Below the pieces are notes generated by a model. The model worked only from the letters and a program-made list of their open reading frames with translations, made no database searches and was not told the origin of the DNA. Made by a program: the position numbers and the translations under genes. Shown here in pieces: positions 42,401-56,815 of a stretch of DNA of 64,000 bases. Every line of letters begins with the position of its first letter. Positions within the stretch are counted from its first letter, which is position 1. Source of the DNA: Megalopta genalis (lineage: Eukaryota > Arthropoda > Insecta > Hymenoptera > Halictidae); contig NW_027477014.1 of NCBI RefSeq assembly GCF_051020955.1, forward strand, positions 43,849 to 107,848, written 5' to 3'.

Positions 42401-45400
42401 AATGCAGTCGAAACAAACGTGTTAGCTTCAAATCCAAGCGGAACACATGATTTAGCATCAGATCTATGCGATGTAGAAGGTTTAGCTTCAAATCCATGCG
42501 ACACAAATGATTGAGCTTCAAACACTTGGGATATAGATAATATTGCTTCAGCTGCAGACAAAACAAACGAGTTAGTTTCAAGTCCATGCGAAACACAAGA
42601 TTCAACTGCAAATCAATGCGATGAAGAAGGTTTAGCTTCAAATCCATGGGATACAAAATATTTAGCTTCAAATACTTGCGATATAAGTGATATAGCTTCA
42701 AATGCAGACGAACCAAACGAGTTAGATTCAAAATGCATGCGATATACATCATTTAAGGCTTAGCTTCAAATCTATGCGACACAAATGATTTAGCTTCAGC
42801 TACTTGCGATATAAGTGATATTGCATGAAATGCAGGCGAAACAAACGAGTTAGTTTCAAGTCCATGCGAAACACAAGATTCAGCTGCAAATCAATGCGAT
42901 GGAGAAGGTTTAACCTTCAAATCCATGGGATACAAATTATTTAGCTTCAAATACTTGGGATATGGGTGATATAGCTTCAGCTGCATGCGAAACAAACGAG
43001 TTAGTTTCAAGTCCATGCGAAACACATGATTCAGCTGCAAATCAATGCGATGGAGAAGTTTTAGCTTCAAATCCACGGGATACAAAATATTTAGCTTCAA
43101 ATACTTGTGATATAAATGATATAGCTACAAATGCAGGCGAAACGAACGAGTTAGCTTCAAATCTATACGAATGACATGATTTAGCTGCAAATCGAAGCGA
43201 TGTAGAAGGATTAGCTTCAAATCCAAGCGAACCAAATGATTGAGCTTCAAACACTTGGGATATATGTGATATAGCTTCAAATGCAGACGAAACAAACGAG
43301 TTAGCTTCAAATCCTAGAGAATCACATGATTTAGCTTCAAATCAATGCTATGTAGAAGGTTTAACTTCAAATCCAGGTGACACTAATGATTTAGCTTCAG
43401 ATACTTGCGATATAAGTGATACAGCTTCAAATGCAGACGAAATAAACAAGTTAGCTTCCAATCCAAGCGAATCACATGATTTAGCTTCAAATCAATGCGA
43501 TGTAGAAGGATTAGCTTCAAATCCAAGCGAAGCAAATGATTGAGCTTCAAACACGTGGGATATATGTGATATAGCCTCAAATGCAGGCGAAACAAACGAG
43601 GTAGCTTCAAATCCTAGAGAATCACATGATTTAGCTTCAAATCAATGCGATGTAGAAGGATTAGCTTCAAATCCAAGCGAAGCAAATGTTTGAGCTTCCA
43701 ACACGTGGGATATATGTGATATAGCTTCAAATGCAGGCGAAACAAACGAGTTAGCTTCAAATCCAAACGAATCACATGATTTAGCTTCAAATCAATGCGA
43801 TGTAGAAGGTTTAGATTCAAATCCATGGGAAAGAAATGATTTAGCTTCAACCACTTGGGATATAAGTGATATAGCTTCAAATGCAGACGAAGCAAACGAG
43901 TTAGCTTCAAATCCATGCGAAACACATGATTTAACTGCAAATCAATGCGATGTAGAAGGATTAGCTTCAAATCCATGCGAAACAAATGATATAGCTTTAG
44001 ATACTTGCGATATAATTGATACAGCCTCAAATGTAGACGATATAAACGAGTTAGCTTCCAATCCAAGCGAAACACATGATTTGGCTTCAAATCAATGCGA
44101 TGTAGAAGGTTTAGCTTCAAATTCATGCGATACAAATGATTTAGCATCAGATACTTGCGATATAACTGATATAGCTTCAAATGCAGGGAAACAAACGAGT
44201 TAGCATAAAATCCATGCAAAACACATGATTTAGCTTCAAATCAAAGCGATGTAGAAGGTATAGCTTCAAATCCAAGCGAAACACATGATTTAGCTTCAAA
44301 TCAATGCGATATAGAAGGTTTAGATTCAAATCCATGCGAAACAAATGATTTAGTTTCAAACACTTGTGATATAAGTGATATAGCTGCAAATGCAGACGAA
44401 TCAAACGGGATAGCTTCGAAATCCATGCGATACATATCATTTAGCTTCAAATCGATACGATGTAGAAGGTTTCGCTTCAAATCCATGCGAAACAAATGAT
44501 TTAGCTTCAGATACTTGCGATATAAGTGATATAGCTTCAATTGTAGAGGAAACAAACGAGTTAGCTTCAAATTCATGCAAAACACATGATTTAGCTTCAA
44601 ATCAATGCGATGTAGAAGGATTAGCTACAAATCCAAGCGAACCAAATGATTGGGCTTCAAACACTTGGGATATATGTGATATAGCATCAAATGCAGATGA
44701 AACAAACGAGTTAGCTTCAAATCCATGCGAAACACATGATTTAGCTGCAAATCAATGCTGTGTAGACTGTTTAGGTTCAAATCCATGAGACACAAATGAT
44801 TTAGCTTCAGATACTTGCGATATAAGTGATACAGCTTCAAATGCAGACGAAATAAACAAGTTAGCTTCCAATCCAAGCGAATCACATGATTTAGCTTCAA
44901 ATCAATGCGATGTAGAAGGATTAGCTTCAAATCCAAGCGAAGCAAATGATTGAGCTTCAAACACGTGGGATATATGTGATATAGCTTCAAATATAGGCGA
45001 AACAAACGAGTTAGCTTCCAATCCATGCGAATCACATGATTTAGCTTCAAATCAATGCGATGTAGAAGGATTAGCTTCAAATTCTTGCGAAACAAATTAT
45101 TTAGCATCAAACACATAGGATGTAAGTGATATGGCTTCAATTCCATGCGAAACAAATGATTTTGCTTCAGATACTTGCGATATAAGTGATACAGCTTCAA
45201 ATGCAGATGAAATAAATGAGTTAGCTTCCAATCCAAGCGCAACACATGATTTAGCATTAAATCAATGCGATGTAGAAAGTTTAGCTTGAAATCCATGCGG
45301 AACAAATGATTTATCTTCAAACAATTGGGATTTAAGTGATATATCTTCAAATGCATACGAAACAAACGTGTTAGCTTCCAATCCATGCGAATCACATGAT

Positions 45401-46202
45401 TTAGCTTCAAATCATTGCGATGTAGAATGTTTAGCTTCAAATCCATGTGAAAAAAATGATTTAGCTTCAGATACTAGCGATATAAGTGATATAGCTTTAA
45501 ATGCAGACGAAACTAACGAGTTAGCTTCTAATCCATGCGAAACACATGATTAAGCTTCAAATCAATGCTATGTAGAAGGTTTAGCTTCAAATCCATGAGA
45601 CACAAATGATTTAGTTTCAGATACTTGCGATATAAGTAATAGAGCTACAAATGCAGACGAAATAAACGAGTTAGCTTCCAATCCAAGCGAAACACATGAT
45701 TTAGCTTTAAATCAATGCGAAGTAGAAGGCTTAGCTTCCAATCCATGCGAAACAAATGATTTAGCTTTAGATACTTGCGATATAAGTGATATATGCTTCA
45801 AATGCAGGGGAAACAAACGAGTTAGCTTTAATTCCAAGCAAAACACATTATTAAGCTTCAAATCAATGCTATGTAGAAGGTTTAACTTCAAATCCAGGCG
45901 AAACAAATGATTTAGCTTTAGATACTTGCGATATAAGTGATATATACTTCAAACGCAGGGGAAACAAACGAGTTAGCTTTAATTCCAAGCATAACACATT
46001 ATTAAGCTTCAAATCAATGCTATGTAGAAGGTTTAACTTCAAATCCAGGCGACACAAATGATTTAGCTTTAGATACTTGCGATATAAGTGATATAGCTTC
46101 AATTGTAGAGGAAACAAACGAGTTAGCTTCAAATTCATGCAAAACACATGATTTAGCTTCAAATCAACGCGATGTAGAAGGATTAGCCTCAAATCCAAGC
46201 GA
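39367..46202 (+). repeat. 6.8-kb segmental duplication, copy 2 (offset 9,977 bp)
   Basis: Near-identical copy of 29,390-36,225. At 46,202 copy 2 leaves the alignment inside an AATCCAAGCGAA core: copy 1 continues CCAAATGATTGAGC while this copy continues ACACATGATTTAAC. The change of partner within a unit is the mark of an unequal exchange. Confidence 0.9.
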
Positions 46203-47489
46203 AACACATGATTTAACTTCAAACCAATGCTATGTAGAAGGTTTAGCTTCAAATCCATGCGAAACAAGTGATTTAGCTTTAGATACTTGCGATATAAGTG
46301 ATATAGCTTCAATTGTAGAGGAAACAAACGAGTTAGCTTCAAATTCATGCAAAACACATGATTTAGCTTCAAATCAATGCGATGTAGAAGGATTAGCTTC
46401 AAATCCAAGCGAACCAAATGATTGAGCTTCAAACACGTGGGATATATGTGATATAGCTTCAAAAGCAGGCGAAACAAACGAGTTAGCTTCAAATCCAAGC
46501 GAATCACATGATTTAGCTTCAAATCAATGCGATGTAGAAGGATTAGCTTCAAATCCAAGCGAAGAAAATGATTTAGCATCAGATACTTGCGATATAACTG
46601 ATGTAGCTTCAAATGCAGGTGGAACAAACGAGTTAGCATCAAATCCATGCAAAACACATGATTTAGCTGACAAATCAAAGCGATGTAGAAGGTATAGCTT
46701 CAAATCCAAGCGAAACACATGATTTCGCTTCAAATGAATACGATATAGAAGGTTTAACTTCAAATCCATGCGAAACAAATAATTTAGCTTCACACACTTG
46801 TGATATAAGTGATATAGCTGCAAATGCAGACGATTCAAACGGGGTAGTTTCAAAAGCCATGCGATACATATCATTTTGCTTCAAATCGATACGATGTAGA
46901 AGGTTTAGCTTCAAATCCATATGAAACAAATGATTTAGCTTCAGCTACTTGCGATAGAAGTGATATAGCATCAAATGCTGGCGGAACGAACGAGTTAGCT
47001 TCAAATCCAAGCGAATCACATGATTTAGCTACAAATCAATGCGATGTAGAAGGTTTAGCTTCAAATTCATGCGATACAAATGATTTAGTTTTAGATACTT
47101 GCGATATAAGTGATATAGCTTCAATTGTAGAGGAATCAAACGAGTTAGCTTCAAATTCATGCAAAACACATGATTTAGCTTCAAATCAATGCGATGTAGA
47201 AGGATTAGCCTCAAATCCAAGCGAACCAAATGATTGACATTCAAACACGTGGGATATATGTGATATAGCTTCAAATGCATGCGAAACAAACGAGTTAGCT
47301 ACAAATCCAAGCGAATCACATGATTTAGCTTCAAATCAATGCGATGTAGAACGATTAGCTTCAAACCCAAGCGAAGCAAATGTTTGAGCTTCAAACACGT
47401 GGGATATATGTGATGTGGCTTCAAATACAGGCGAAACAAACGAGTTAGCTTCAAATCCATGCGAAACACATGATTCAGCTGCAAATCAA
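46203..47489 (+). repeat. Array block 8, third partial copy of the 29.6-30.3 kb units, then P pentamers
   Basis: From 46,203 the units match those after about 29,580 (TTCAAACCAATGCTATG, GAAGAAAATGATTTAGC, AGCTGACAAATC, GCTGGCGGAACGAACG), with an inserted stretch near 46,380-46,500. Relative to that copy, GCTTCACACACTTG near 46,788 lacks the stop seen in GCTTAACACACTTG. No gene is supported. Confidence 0.75.
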
Positions 47490-50400
47490 TGCGATGTAGA
47501 AGGATTAGCTTCAAATCCATGCGAAACAAATGATATAGCTTTAGATACTTGCGATATAATTGATACAGCCTCAAATGCAGACGAAATAAACGAGTTAGCT
47601 TCCAATCCAAGCGAAACACATGATTTAGCTTTAAATCAATGCGAAGTAGAAGGTTTAGCTTCCAATCCATGCGAAACAAATGATTTAGCTTTAGATACTT
47701 GCGATATAAGTGATATATGCTTCAAATGCAGGGGAAACAAACGAGTTAGCTTTAATTCCAAGCAAAACACATTATTAAGCTTCAAATCAATGCTATGTAG
47801 AAGGTTTAACTTCAAATCCAGGCGACACAAATGATTTAGCTTTAGATACTTGCGATATAAGTGATATAGCATCAAATGCAGGCGAAACGGACGAGTTAGC
47901 ATGAAATCCAAGCAAAACACATGATTTATCTTCAAATCAATGCGATGTAGAAGGATAAGCTTCAAATCCAAGCGAAACACATGATTTAACCTCAAACCAA
48001 TGCTATGTAGAAGGTTTAGCTTCAAATCCATGCGAAACAAATGATTTAGCTTTAGATACTTGCGATATAAGTGATATATACTTCAAACGCAGGGGAAACA
48101 AACGAGTTAGCTTTAATTCCAAGCATAACACATTATTAAGCTTCAAATCAATGCTATGTAGAAGGTTTAACTTCAAATCCAGGCGACACAAATGATTTAG
48201 CTTTAGATACTTGCGATATAAGTGATATAGCTTCAATTGTAGAGGAAACAAACGAGTTAGCTTCAAATTCATGCAAAACACATGATTTAGCTTCAAATCA
48301 ACGCGATGTAGAAGGATTAGCTTCAAATCCAAGCGAACCAAATGATTGAGCTTCAAACACTTGGGATATATGTGATATAGCTTCAAATGCAGACGAAACA
48401 AACGAGTTAGCTTCAGATCCTAGAGAATCACATGATTTAGCTTCAAATCAATGCTATGTAGAAGGTTTAACTTCAAATCCAGGTGACACTAATGATTTAG
48501 CTTCAGATACTTGCGATATAAGTGATACAGCTTCAAATGCAGACGAAATAAACAAGTTAGCTTCCATCCAAGCGAATCACATGATTTAGCTTCAAATCAA
48601 TGCGATGTAGAAGGATTAGCTTCAAATCCAAGCGAAGCAAATGATTGAGCTTCAAACACGTGAGATATATGTGATATAGCTTCAAATGCAGGCGAAACAA
48701 ACGAGTTAGCTTCAAATCCTAGAGAATCACATGATTTAGCTTCAAATCAATGCGATGTAGAAGGATTAGCTTCAAATCCAAGCGAAGCAAATGTTTGAGC
48801 TTCCAACACGTGGGATGTATGTGATATAGCTTCAAATGCAGGCGAAACAAACGAGTTAGCTTCAAATCCAAACGAATCACATGATTTAGCTTCAAATCAA
48901 TGCGATGTAGAAGGTTTAGATTCAAATCCATGGGAAACAAATGATTTAGCTTCAACCACTTGGGATATAAGTGATATAGCTTCAAATGCAGACGAAGCAA
49001 ACGAGTTAGCTTCAAATCCATGCGAAACACATGATTTAACTGCAAATCAATGCGATGTAGAAGGATTAGCTTCAAATCCATGCGAAACAAATGATATAGC
49101 TTTAGATACTTGCGATATAATTGATACAGCCTCAAATGTAGACGATATAAACGAGTTAGCTTCCAATCCAAGCGAAACACATGATTTGGCTTCAAATCAA
49201 TGCGATGTAGAAGGTTTAGCTTCAAATTCATGCGATACAAATGATTTAGCATCAGATACTTGCGATATAACTGATATAGCTTCAAATGCAGGGAAACAAA
49301 CGAGTTAGCATAAAATCCATGCAAAACACATGATTTAGCTTCAAATCAAAGCGATGTAGAAGGTATAGCTTCAAATCCAAGCGAAACACATGATTTAGCT
49401 TCAAATCAAAGCGATATAGAAGGTTTAGATTCAAATCCATGCGAAACAAATGATTTAGTTTCAAACACTTGTGATATAAGTGATATAGCCGCAAATGCAG
49501 ACGAATCAAACGGGATAGCTTTGAAATCCATGCGATACATATCATTTAGCTTCAAATCGATACGATGTAGAAGGTTTCGCTTCAAATCCATGCGAAACAA
49601 ATGATTTAGCTTCAGATACTTGCGATATAAGTGATATAGCTTCAATTGTAGAGGAAACAAACGAGTTAGCTTCAAATTCATGCAAAACACATGATTTAGC
49701 TTCAAATCAATGCGATGTAGAAGGATTAGCTACAAATCCAAGCGAACCAAATGATTGGGCTTCAAACACTTGGGATATATGTGATATAGCTTCAAATGCA
49801 GATGAAACAAACGAGTTAGCTTCAAATCCATGCGAAACACATGATTTAGCTGCAAATCAATGCTGTGTAGACTGTTTAGGTTCAAATCCATGAGACACAA
49901 ATGATTTAGCTTCAGATACTTGCGATATAAGTGATACAGCTTCAAATGCAGACGAAATAAACAAGTTAGCTTCCAATCCAAGCGAATCACATGATTTAGC
50001 TTCAAATCAATGCGATGTAGAAGGATTAGCTTCAAATCCAAGCGAAGCAAATGATTGAGCTTCAGATACTTGCGATACAAGTGAGATAGCTTCAAATGCA
50101 GACGGAAACAAACGAGATAGCTTCATATCCAAGCGAAACACATGATTTAGCTTTAAATCAATACGATGTAGAAGGATTAGCTTCAAATCCATGCGAAACA
50201 AATGATTTAGCTTCAAACACTTGGGATATAAGTGATATAGTTTCAAATGCAGACGGAAACAAACGAGTTAGCTTCATATCCAAGCGAAACACATGATTTA
50301 GCTGCAAATCAATACGATGTAGAAGGATAAGCTTCAAATCCAAGCGAAACACATGATTTAACTTCAAACCAATGCTATGTAGAAGGTTTAGCTTCAAATC

Positions 50401-51783
50401 CATGCGAAACAAATGATTTAGCTTTAGATACTTGCGATATAAGTGATATATGCTTCAAATGCAGGGGAAACAAACGAGTTAGCTTTAATTCCAAGCAAAA
50501 CACATTATTAAGCTTCAAATCAATGCTATGTAGAAGGTTTAACTTCAAATCCAGGCGACACAAATGATTTAGCTTTAGATACTTGCGATATGAGTGATAT
50601 AGCTTCAATTGTAGAAGAAACAAACGAGTTAGCTTCAAACTCATGCAAAACACATGATTTAGCTTCAAATCAACGCGATGTAGAAGGAATAGCTTCAAAT
50701 CCAAGCGAATCAAATGATTGAGCTTCAAACACTTGGGATATATGTGATATAGCTTCAAATGCAGGCGAAACAAACGAGTTAGCTTCAAATCCAAACGAAT
50801 CACATGATTTAGCTTCAAATCAATGCGATGCAGAAGGTTTAGCTTCAAATCAATGCGAAACAAATGATTTAGCTTCAAATCAATGCGATGTAGAAGGTTT
50901 AGCTACAAATCCATGCGAAACAAATGATTTAGCATCAAACACTTGGCATATAAGTGGTATAGCTTCAAATGCAGACGAAACTAACGAGATAGCTCCAAAT
51001 CCATGCGAAACACATGATTTAGCTGCAAATCAATTCTATGTGGAAGGTTTAGCTTCAAATCCATGAGACACAAATGATTTAGCTTCAGATACTTGCGATA
51101 TAAGTGATACAGCTTCAAATGCAGACGAAATAAACGAGTTAGCTTCCAATCCAAGCGAAAAACATGATTTAGCATTAAATCAATGCGATGTAGATGGTTT
51201 AGCTTGAAATCCATTCGAAACAAATGATTTATCTTCAAACACTTGGGATATAAGTGATATAACTTCAAATATAGGCGAAACAAACGATTTAGCTTCCAAT
51301 CCAAGCGAATTACATGATTTTGCTTCAAATCAATGCGATGTAAAAGGTTTAGCTTCAAATCCATGCGAAACAAATGATTTAGATTCAAACACTTGGTATA
51401 TAAGTGTTATAGCTTCAAATGCAGACGAAACTAACGAGTTAGCTTCAAATCCATGCGAAACACATGATTAAGCTTCAAATCAATGCTATGTAGAAGGTTT
51501 AGCTTCAAATCCTAGCGACACAAATGATTTAGCTTCAGATACTTGCGATATAAGTGGTACAGCTTCAAATGCAGACGAAACTAACGAGTTAGCTTCAAAT
51601 CCATGCGAAACACACGATTTAGCTGCAAATCAATGCTATGTAGATAGTTTAGCCTTTTATCCATGAGACATAAATGATTTAGCTTCAGATACTTGCGATA
51701 TAAGTGATACAGCTTCAAATGCAGACGAAATAAACGAGTTAGCTTCCAATCCAAGCGAAACACATGATTTAGCATTAAATCAA
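47490..51783 (+). repeat. 4,294-bp head-to-tail duplication, copy 1
   Basis: Runs from GATGTAGAAGGATTAGC near 47,492 to the same point near 51,786, where copy 2 begins. Every landmark I compared (the CAGGGAAACAAACG -1 unit, TTCCATCCAAGCG -1 unit, CAGACGGAAACAAACG +1 unit, AGCCTTTTATCC unit) reappears exactly 4,294 bp downstream. I saw no base difference between the copies. Confidence 0.88.
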
Positions 51784-54700
51784 TGCGATGTAGAAGGATT
51801 AGCTTCAAATCCATGCGAAACAAATGATATAGCTTTAGATACTTGCGATATAATTGATACAGCCTCAAATGCAGACGAAATAAACGAGTTAGCTTCCAAT
51901 CCAAGCGAAACACATGATTTAGCTTTAAATCAATGCGAAGTAGAAGGTTTAGCTTCCAATCCATGCGAAACAAATGATTTAGCTTTAGATACTTGCGATA
52001 TAAGTGATATATGCTTCAAATGCAGGGGAAACAAACGAGTTAGCTTTAATTCCAAGCAAAACACATTATTAAGCTTCAAATCAATGCTATGTAGAAGGTT
52101 TAACTTCAAATCCAGGCGACACAAATGATTTAGCTTTAGATACTTGCGATATAAGTGATATAGCATCAAATGCAGGCGAAACGGACGAGTTAGCATGAAA
52201 TCCAAGCAAAACACATGATTTATCTTCAAATCAATGCGATGTAGAAGGATAAGCTTCAAATCCAAGCGAAACACATGATTTAACCTCAAACCAATGCTAT
52301 GTAGAAGGTTTAGCTTCAAATCCATGCGAAACAAATGATTTAGCTTTAGATACTTGCGATATAAGTGATATATACTTCAAACGCAGGGGAAACAAACGAG
52401 TTAGCTTTAATTCCAAGCATAACACATTATTAAGCTTCAAATCAATGCTATGTAGAAGGTTTAACTTCAAATCCAGGCGACACAAATGATTTAGCTTTAG
52501 ATACTTGCGATATAAGTGATATAGCTTCAATTGTAGAGGAAACAAACGAGTTAGCTTCAAATTCATGCAAAACACATGATTTAGCTTCAAATCAACGCGA
52601 TGTAGAAGGATTAGCTTCAAATCCAAGCGAACCAAATGATTGAGCTTCAAACACTTGGGATATATGTGATATAGCTTCAAATGCAGACGAAACAAACGAG
52701 TTAGCTTCAGATCCTAGAGAATCACATGATTTAGCTTCAAATCAATGCTATGTAGAAGGTTTAACTTCAAATCCAGGTGACACTAATGATTTAGCTTCAG
52801 ATACTTGCGATATAAGTGATACAGCTTCAAATGCAGACGAAATAAACAAGTTAGCTTCCATCCAAGCGAATCACATGATTTAGCTTCAAATCAATGCGAT
52901 GTAGAAGGATTAGCTTCAAATCCAAGCGAAGCAAATGATTGAGCTTCAAACACGTGAGATATATGTGATATAGCTTCAAATGCAGGCGAAACAAACGAGT
53001 TAGCTTCAAATCCTAGAGAATCACATGATTTAGCTTCAAATCAATGCGATGTAGAAGGATTAGCTTCAAATCCAAGCGAAGCAAATGTTTGAGCTTCCAA
53101 CACGTGGGATGTATGTGATATAGCTTCAAATGCAGGCGAAACAAACGAGTTAGCTTCAAATCCAAACGAATCACATGATTTAGCTTCAAATCAATGCGAT
53201 GTAGAAGGTTTAGATTCAAATCCATGGGAAACAAATGATTTAGCTTCAACCACTTGGGATATAAGTGATATAGCTTCAAATGCAGACGAAGCAAACGAGT
53301 TAGCTTCAAATCCATGCGAAACACATGATTTAACTGCAAATCAATGCGATGTAGAAGGATTAGCTTCAAATCCATGCGAAACAAATGATATAGCTTTAGA
53401 TACTTGCGATATAATTGATACAGCCTCAAATGTAGACGATATAAACGAGTTAGCTTCCAATCCAAGCGAAACACATGATTTGGCTTCAAATCAATGCGAT
53501 GTAGAAGGTTTAGCTTCAAATTCATGCGATACAAATGATTTAGCATCAGATACTTGCGATATAACTGATATAGCTTCAAATGCAGGGAAACAAACGAGTT
53601 AGCATAAAATCCATGCAAAACACATGATTTAGCTTCAAATCAAAGCGATGTAGAAGGTATAGCTTCAAATCCAAGCGAAACACATGATTTAGCTTCAAAT
53701 CAAAGCGATATAGAAGGTTTAGATTCAAATCCATGCGAAACAAATGATTTAGTTTCAAACACTTGTGATATAAGTGATATAGCCGCAAATGCAGACGAAT
53801 CAAACGGGATAGCTTTGAAATCCATGCGATACATATCATTTAGCTTCAAATCGATACGATGTAGAAGGTTTCGCTTCAAATCCATGCGAAACAAATGATT
53901 TAGCTTCAGATACTTGCGATATAAGTGATATAGCTTCAATTGTAGAGGAAACAAACGAGTTAGCTTCAAATTCATGCAAAACACATGATTTAGCTTCAAA
54001 TCAATGCGATGTAGAAGGATTAGCTACAAATCCAAGCGAACCAAATGATTGGGCTTCAAACACTTGGGATATATGTGATATAGCTTCAAATGCAGATGAA
54101 ACAAACGAGTTAGCTTCAAATCCATGCGAAACACATGATTTAGCTGCAAATCAATGCTGTGTAGACTGTTTAGGTTCAAATCCATGAGACACAAATGATT
54201 TAGCTTCAGATACTTGCGATATAAGTGATACAGCTTCAAATGCAGACGAAATAAACAAGTTAGCTTCCAATCCAAGCGAATCACATGATTTAGCTTCAAA
54301 TCAATGCGATGTAGAAGGATTAGCTTCAAATCCAAGCGAAGCAAATGATTGAGCTTCAGATACTTGCGATACAAGTGAGATAGCTTCAAATGCAGACGGA
54401 AACAAACGAGATAGCTTCATATCCAAGCGAAACACATGATTTAGCTTTAAATCAATACGATGTAGAAGGATTAGCTTCAAATCCATGCGAAACAAATGAT
54501 TTAGCTTCAAACACTTGGGATATAAGTGATATAGTTTCAAATGCAGACGGAAACAAACGAGTTAGCTTCATATCCAAGCGAAACACATGATTTAGCTGCA
54601 AATCAATACGATGTAGAAGGATAAGCTTCAAATCCAAGCGAAACACATGATTTAACTTCAAACCAATGCTATGTAGAAGGTTTAGCTTCAAATCCATGCG

Positions 54701-56090
54701 AAACAAATGATTTAGCTTTAGATACTTGCGATATAAGTGATATATGCTTCAAATGCAGGGGAAACAAACGAGTTAGCTTTAATTCCAAGCAAAACACATT
54801 ATTAAGCTTCAAATCAATGCTATGTAGAAGGTTTAACTTCAAATCCAGGCGACACAAATGATTTAGCTTTAGATACTTGCGATATGAGTGATATAGCTTC
54901 AATTGTAGAAGAAACAAACGAGTTAGCTTCAAACTCATGCAAAACACATGATTTAGCTTCAAATCAACGCGATGTAGAAGGAATAGCTTCAAATCCAAGC
55001 GAATCAAATGATTGAGCTTCAAACACTTGGGATATATGTGATATAGCTTCAAATGCAGGCGAAACAAACGAGTTAGCTTCAAATCCAAACGAATCACATG
55101 ATTTAGCTTCAAATCAATGCGATGCAGAAGGTTTAGCTTCAAATCAATGCGAAACAAATGATTTAGCTTCAAATCAATGCGATGTAGAAGGTTTAGCTAC
55201 AAATCCATGCGAAACAAATGATTTAGCATCAAACACTTGGCATATAAGTGGTATAGCTTCAAATGCAGACGAAACTAACGAGATAGCTCCAAATCCATGC
55301 GAAACACATGATTTAGCTGCAAATCAATTCTATGTGGAAGGTTTAGCTTCAAATCCATGAGACACAAATGATTTAGCTTCAGATACTTGCGATATAAGTG
55401 ATACAGCTTCAAATGCAGACGAAATAAACGAGTTAGCTTCCAATCCAAGCGAAAAACATGATTTAGCATTAAATCAATGCGATGTAGATGGTTTAGCTTG
55501 AAATCCATTCGAAACAAATGATTTATCTTCAAACACTTGGGATATAAGTGATATAACTTCAAATATAGGCGAAACAAACGATTTAGCTTCCAATCCAAGC
55601 GAATTACATGATTTTGCTTCAAATCAATGCGATGTAAAAGGTTTAGCTTCAAATCCATGCGAAACAAATGATTTAGATTCAAACACTTGGTATATAAGTG
55701 TTATAGCTTCAAATGCAGACGAAACTAACGAGTTAGCTTCAAATCCATGCGAAACACATGATTAAGCTTCAAATCAATGCTATGTAGAAGGTTTAGCTTC
55801 AAATCCTAGCGACACAAATGATTTAGCTTCAGATACTTGCGATATAAGTGGTACAGCTTCAAATGCAGACGAAACTAACGAGTTAGCTTCAAATCCATGC
55901 GAAACACACGATTTAGCTGCAAATCAATGCTATGTAGATAGTTTAGCCTTTTATCCATGAGACATAAATGATTTAGCTTCAGATACTTGCGATATAAGTG
56001 ATACAGCTTCAAATGCAGACGAAATAAACGAGTTAGCTTCCAATCCAAGCGAAACACATGATTTAGCATTAAATCAATGCGATGTAGAAG
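51784..56090 (+). repeat. 4,294-bp head-to-tail duplication, copy 2
   Basis: Copy of 47,490-51,783 immediately after it. At about 56,091 the sequence reads GAAGGTTTAGC where copy 1 reads GAAGGATTAGC and re-enters copy 2, ending the match. The length is 143 units plus 4 bp, the net result of several one-base gains and losses inside. Confidence 0.88.
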
Positions 56091-56815
56091 GTTTAGCTTC
56101 AAATCCATGCGAAACAAATGATTTAGCATCAAACACTTGGCATATAAGTGGTATAGCTTCAAATGCAGACGAAACTAACGAGATAGCTCCAAATCCATGC
56201 GAAACACATGATTTAGCTGCTAATCAATTCTATGTGGAAGGTTTAGCTTCAAATCCATGAGACACAAATGATTTAGCTTCAGATACTTGCGATATAAGTG
56301 ATACAGCTTCAAATGCAGACGAAATAAACGAGTTAGCTTCCAATCCAAGCGAAAAACATGATTTAGCATTAAATCAATGCGATGTAGATGGTTTAGCTTG
56401 AAATCCATTCGAAACAAATGATTTATCTTCAAACACTTGGGGTATAAGTGATATAACTTCAAATATAGGCGAAACAAACGATTTAGCTTCCAATCCAAGC
56501 GAAGTACATGATTTTGCTTCAAATCAATGCGATGTAAAAGGTTTAGCTTCAAATCCATGCGAAACAAATGATTTAGATTCAAACACTTGGTATATAAGTG
56601 TTATAGCTTCAAATGCAGACGAAACTAACGAGTTAGCTTCAAATCCATGCGAAACACATGATTAAGCTTCAAATCAATGCTATGTAGAAGGTTTAGCTTC
56701 AAATCCTTGCGACACAAATGATTTAGCTTCAGATACTTGCGATATAAGTGGTACAGCTTCAAATGCAGACGAAACTAACGAGATAGCTCCAAATCCATGC
56801 GAAACACATGATTTA
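56091..56815 (+). repeat. 900-bp offset copy closing dialect P
   Basis: About 55,190-56,080 recurs from about 56,090 at an offset of exactly 900 bp (30 units), with the rare units CAATTCTATGTGGAAGG, CATTCGAAAC and AAATATAGGCG. Differences include GCTGCTAATC near 56,217 and GGGGTATAAG near 56,439. The last P-type feature is CGAGATAGCTCC near 56,780, after which the units are of dialect Q. Confidence 0.8.
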
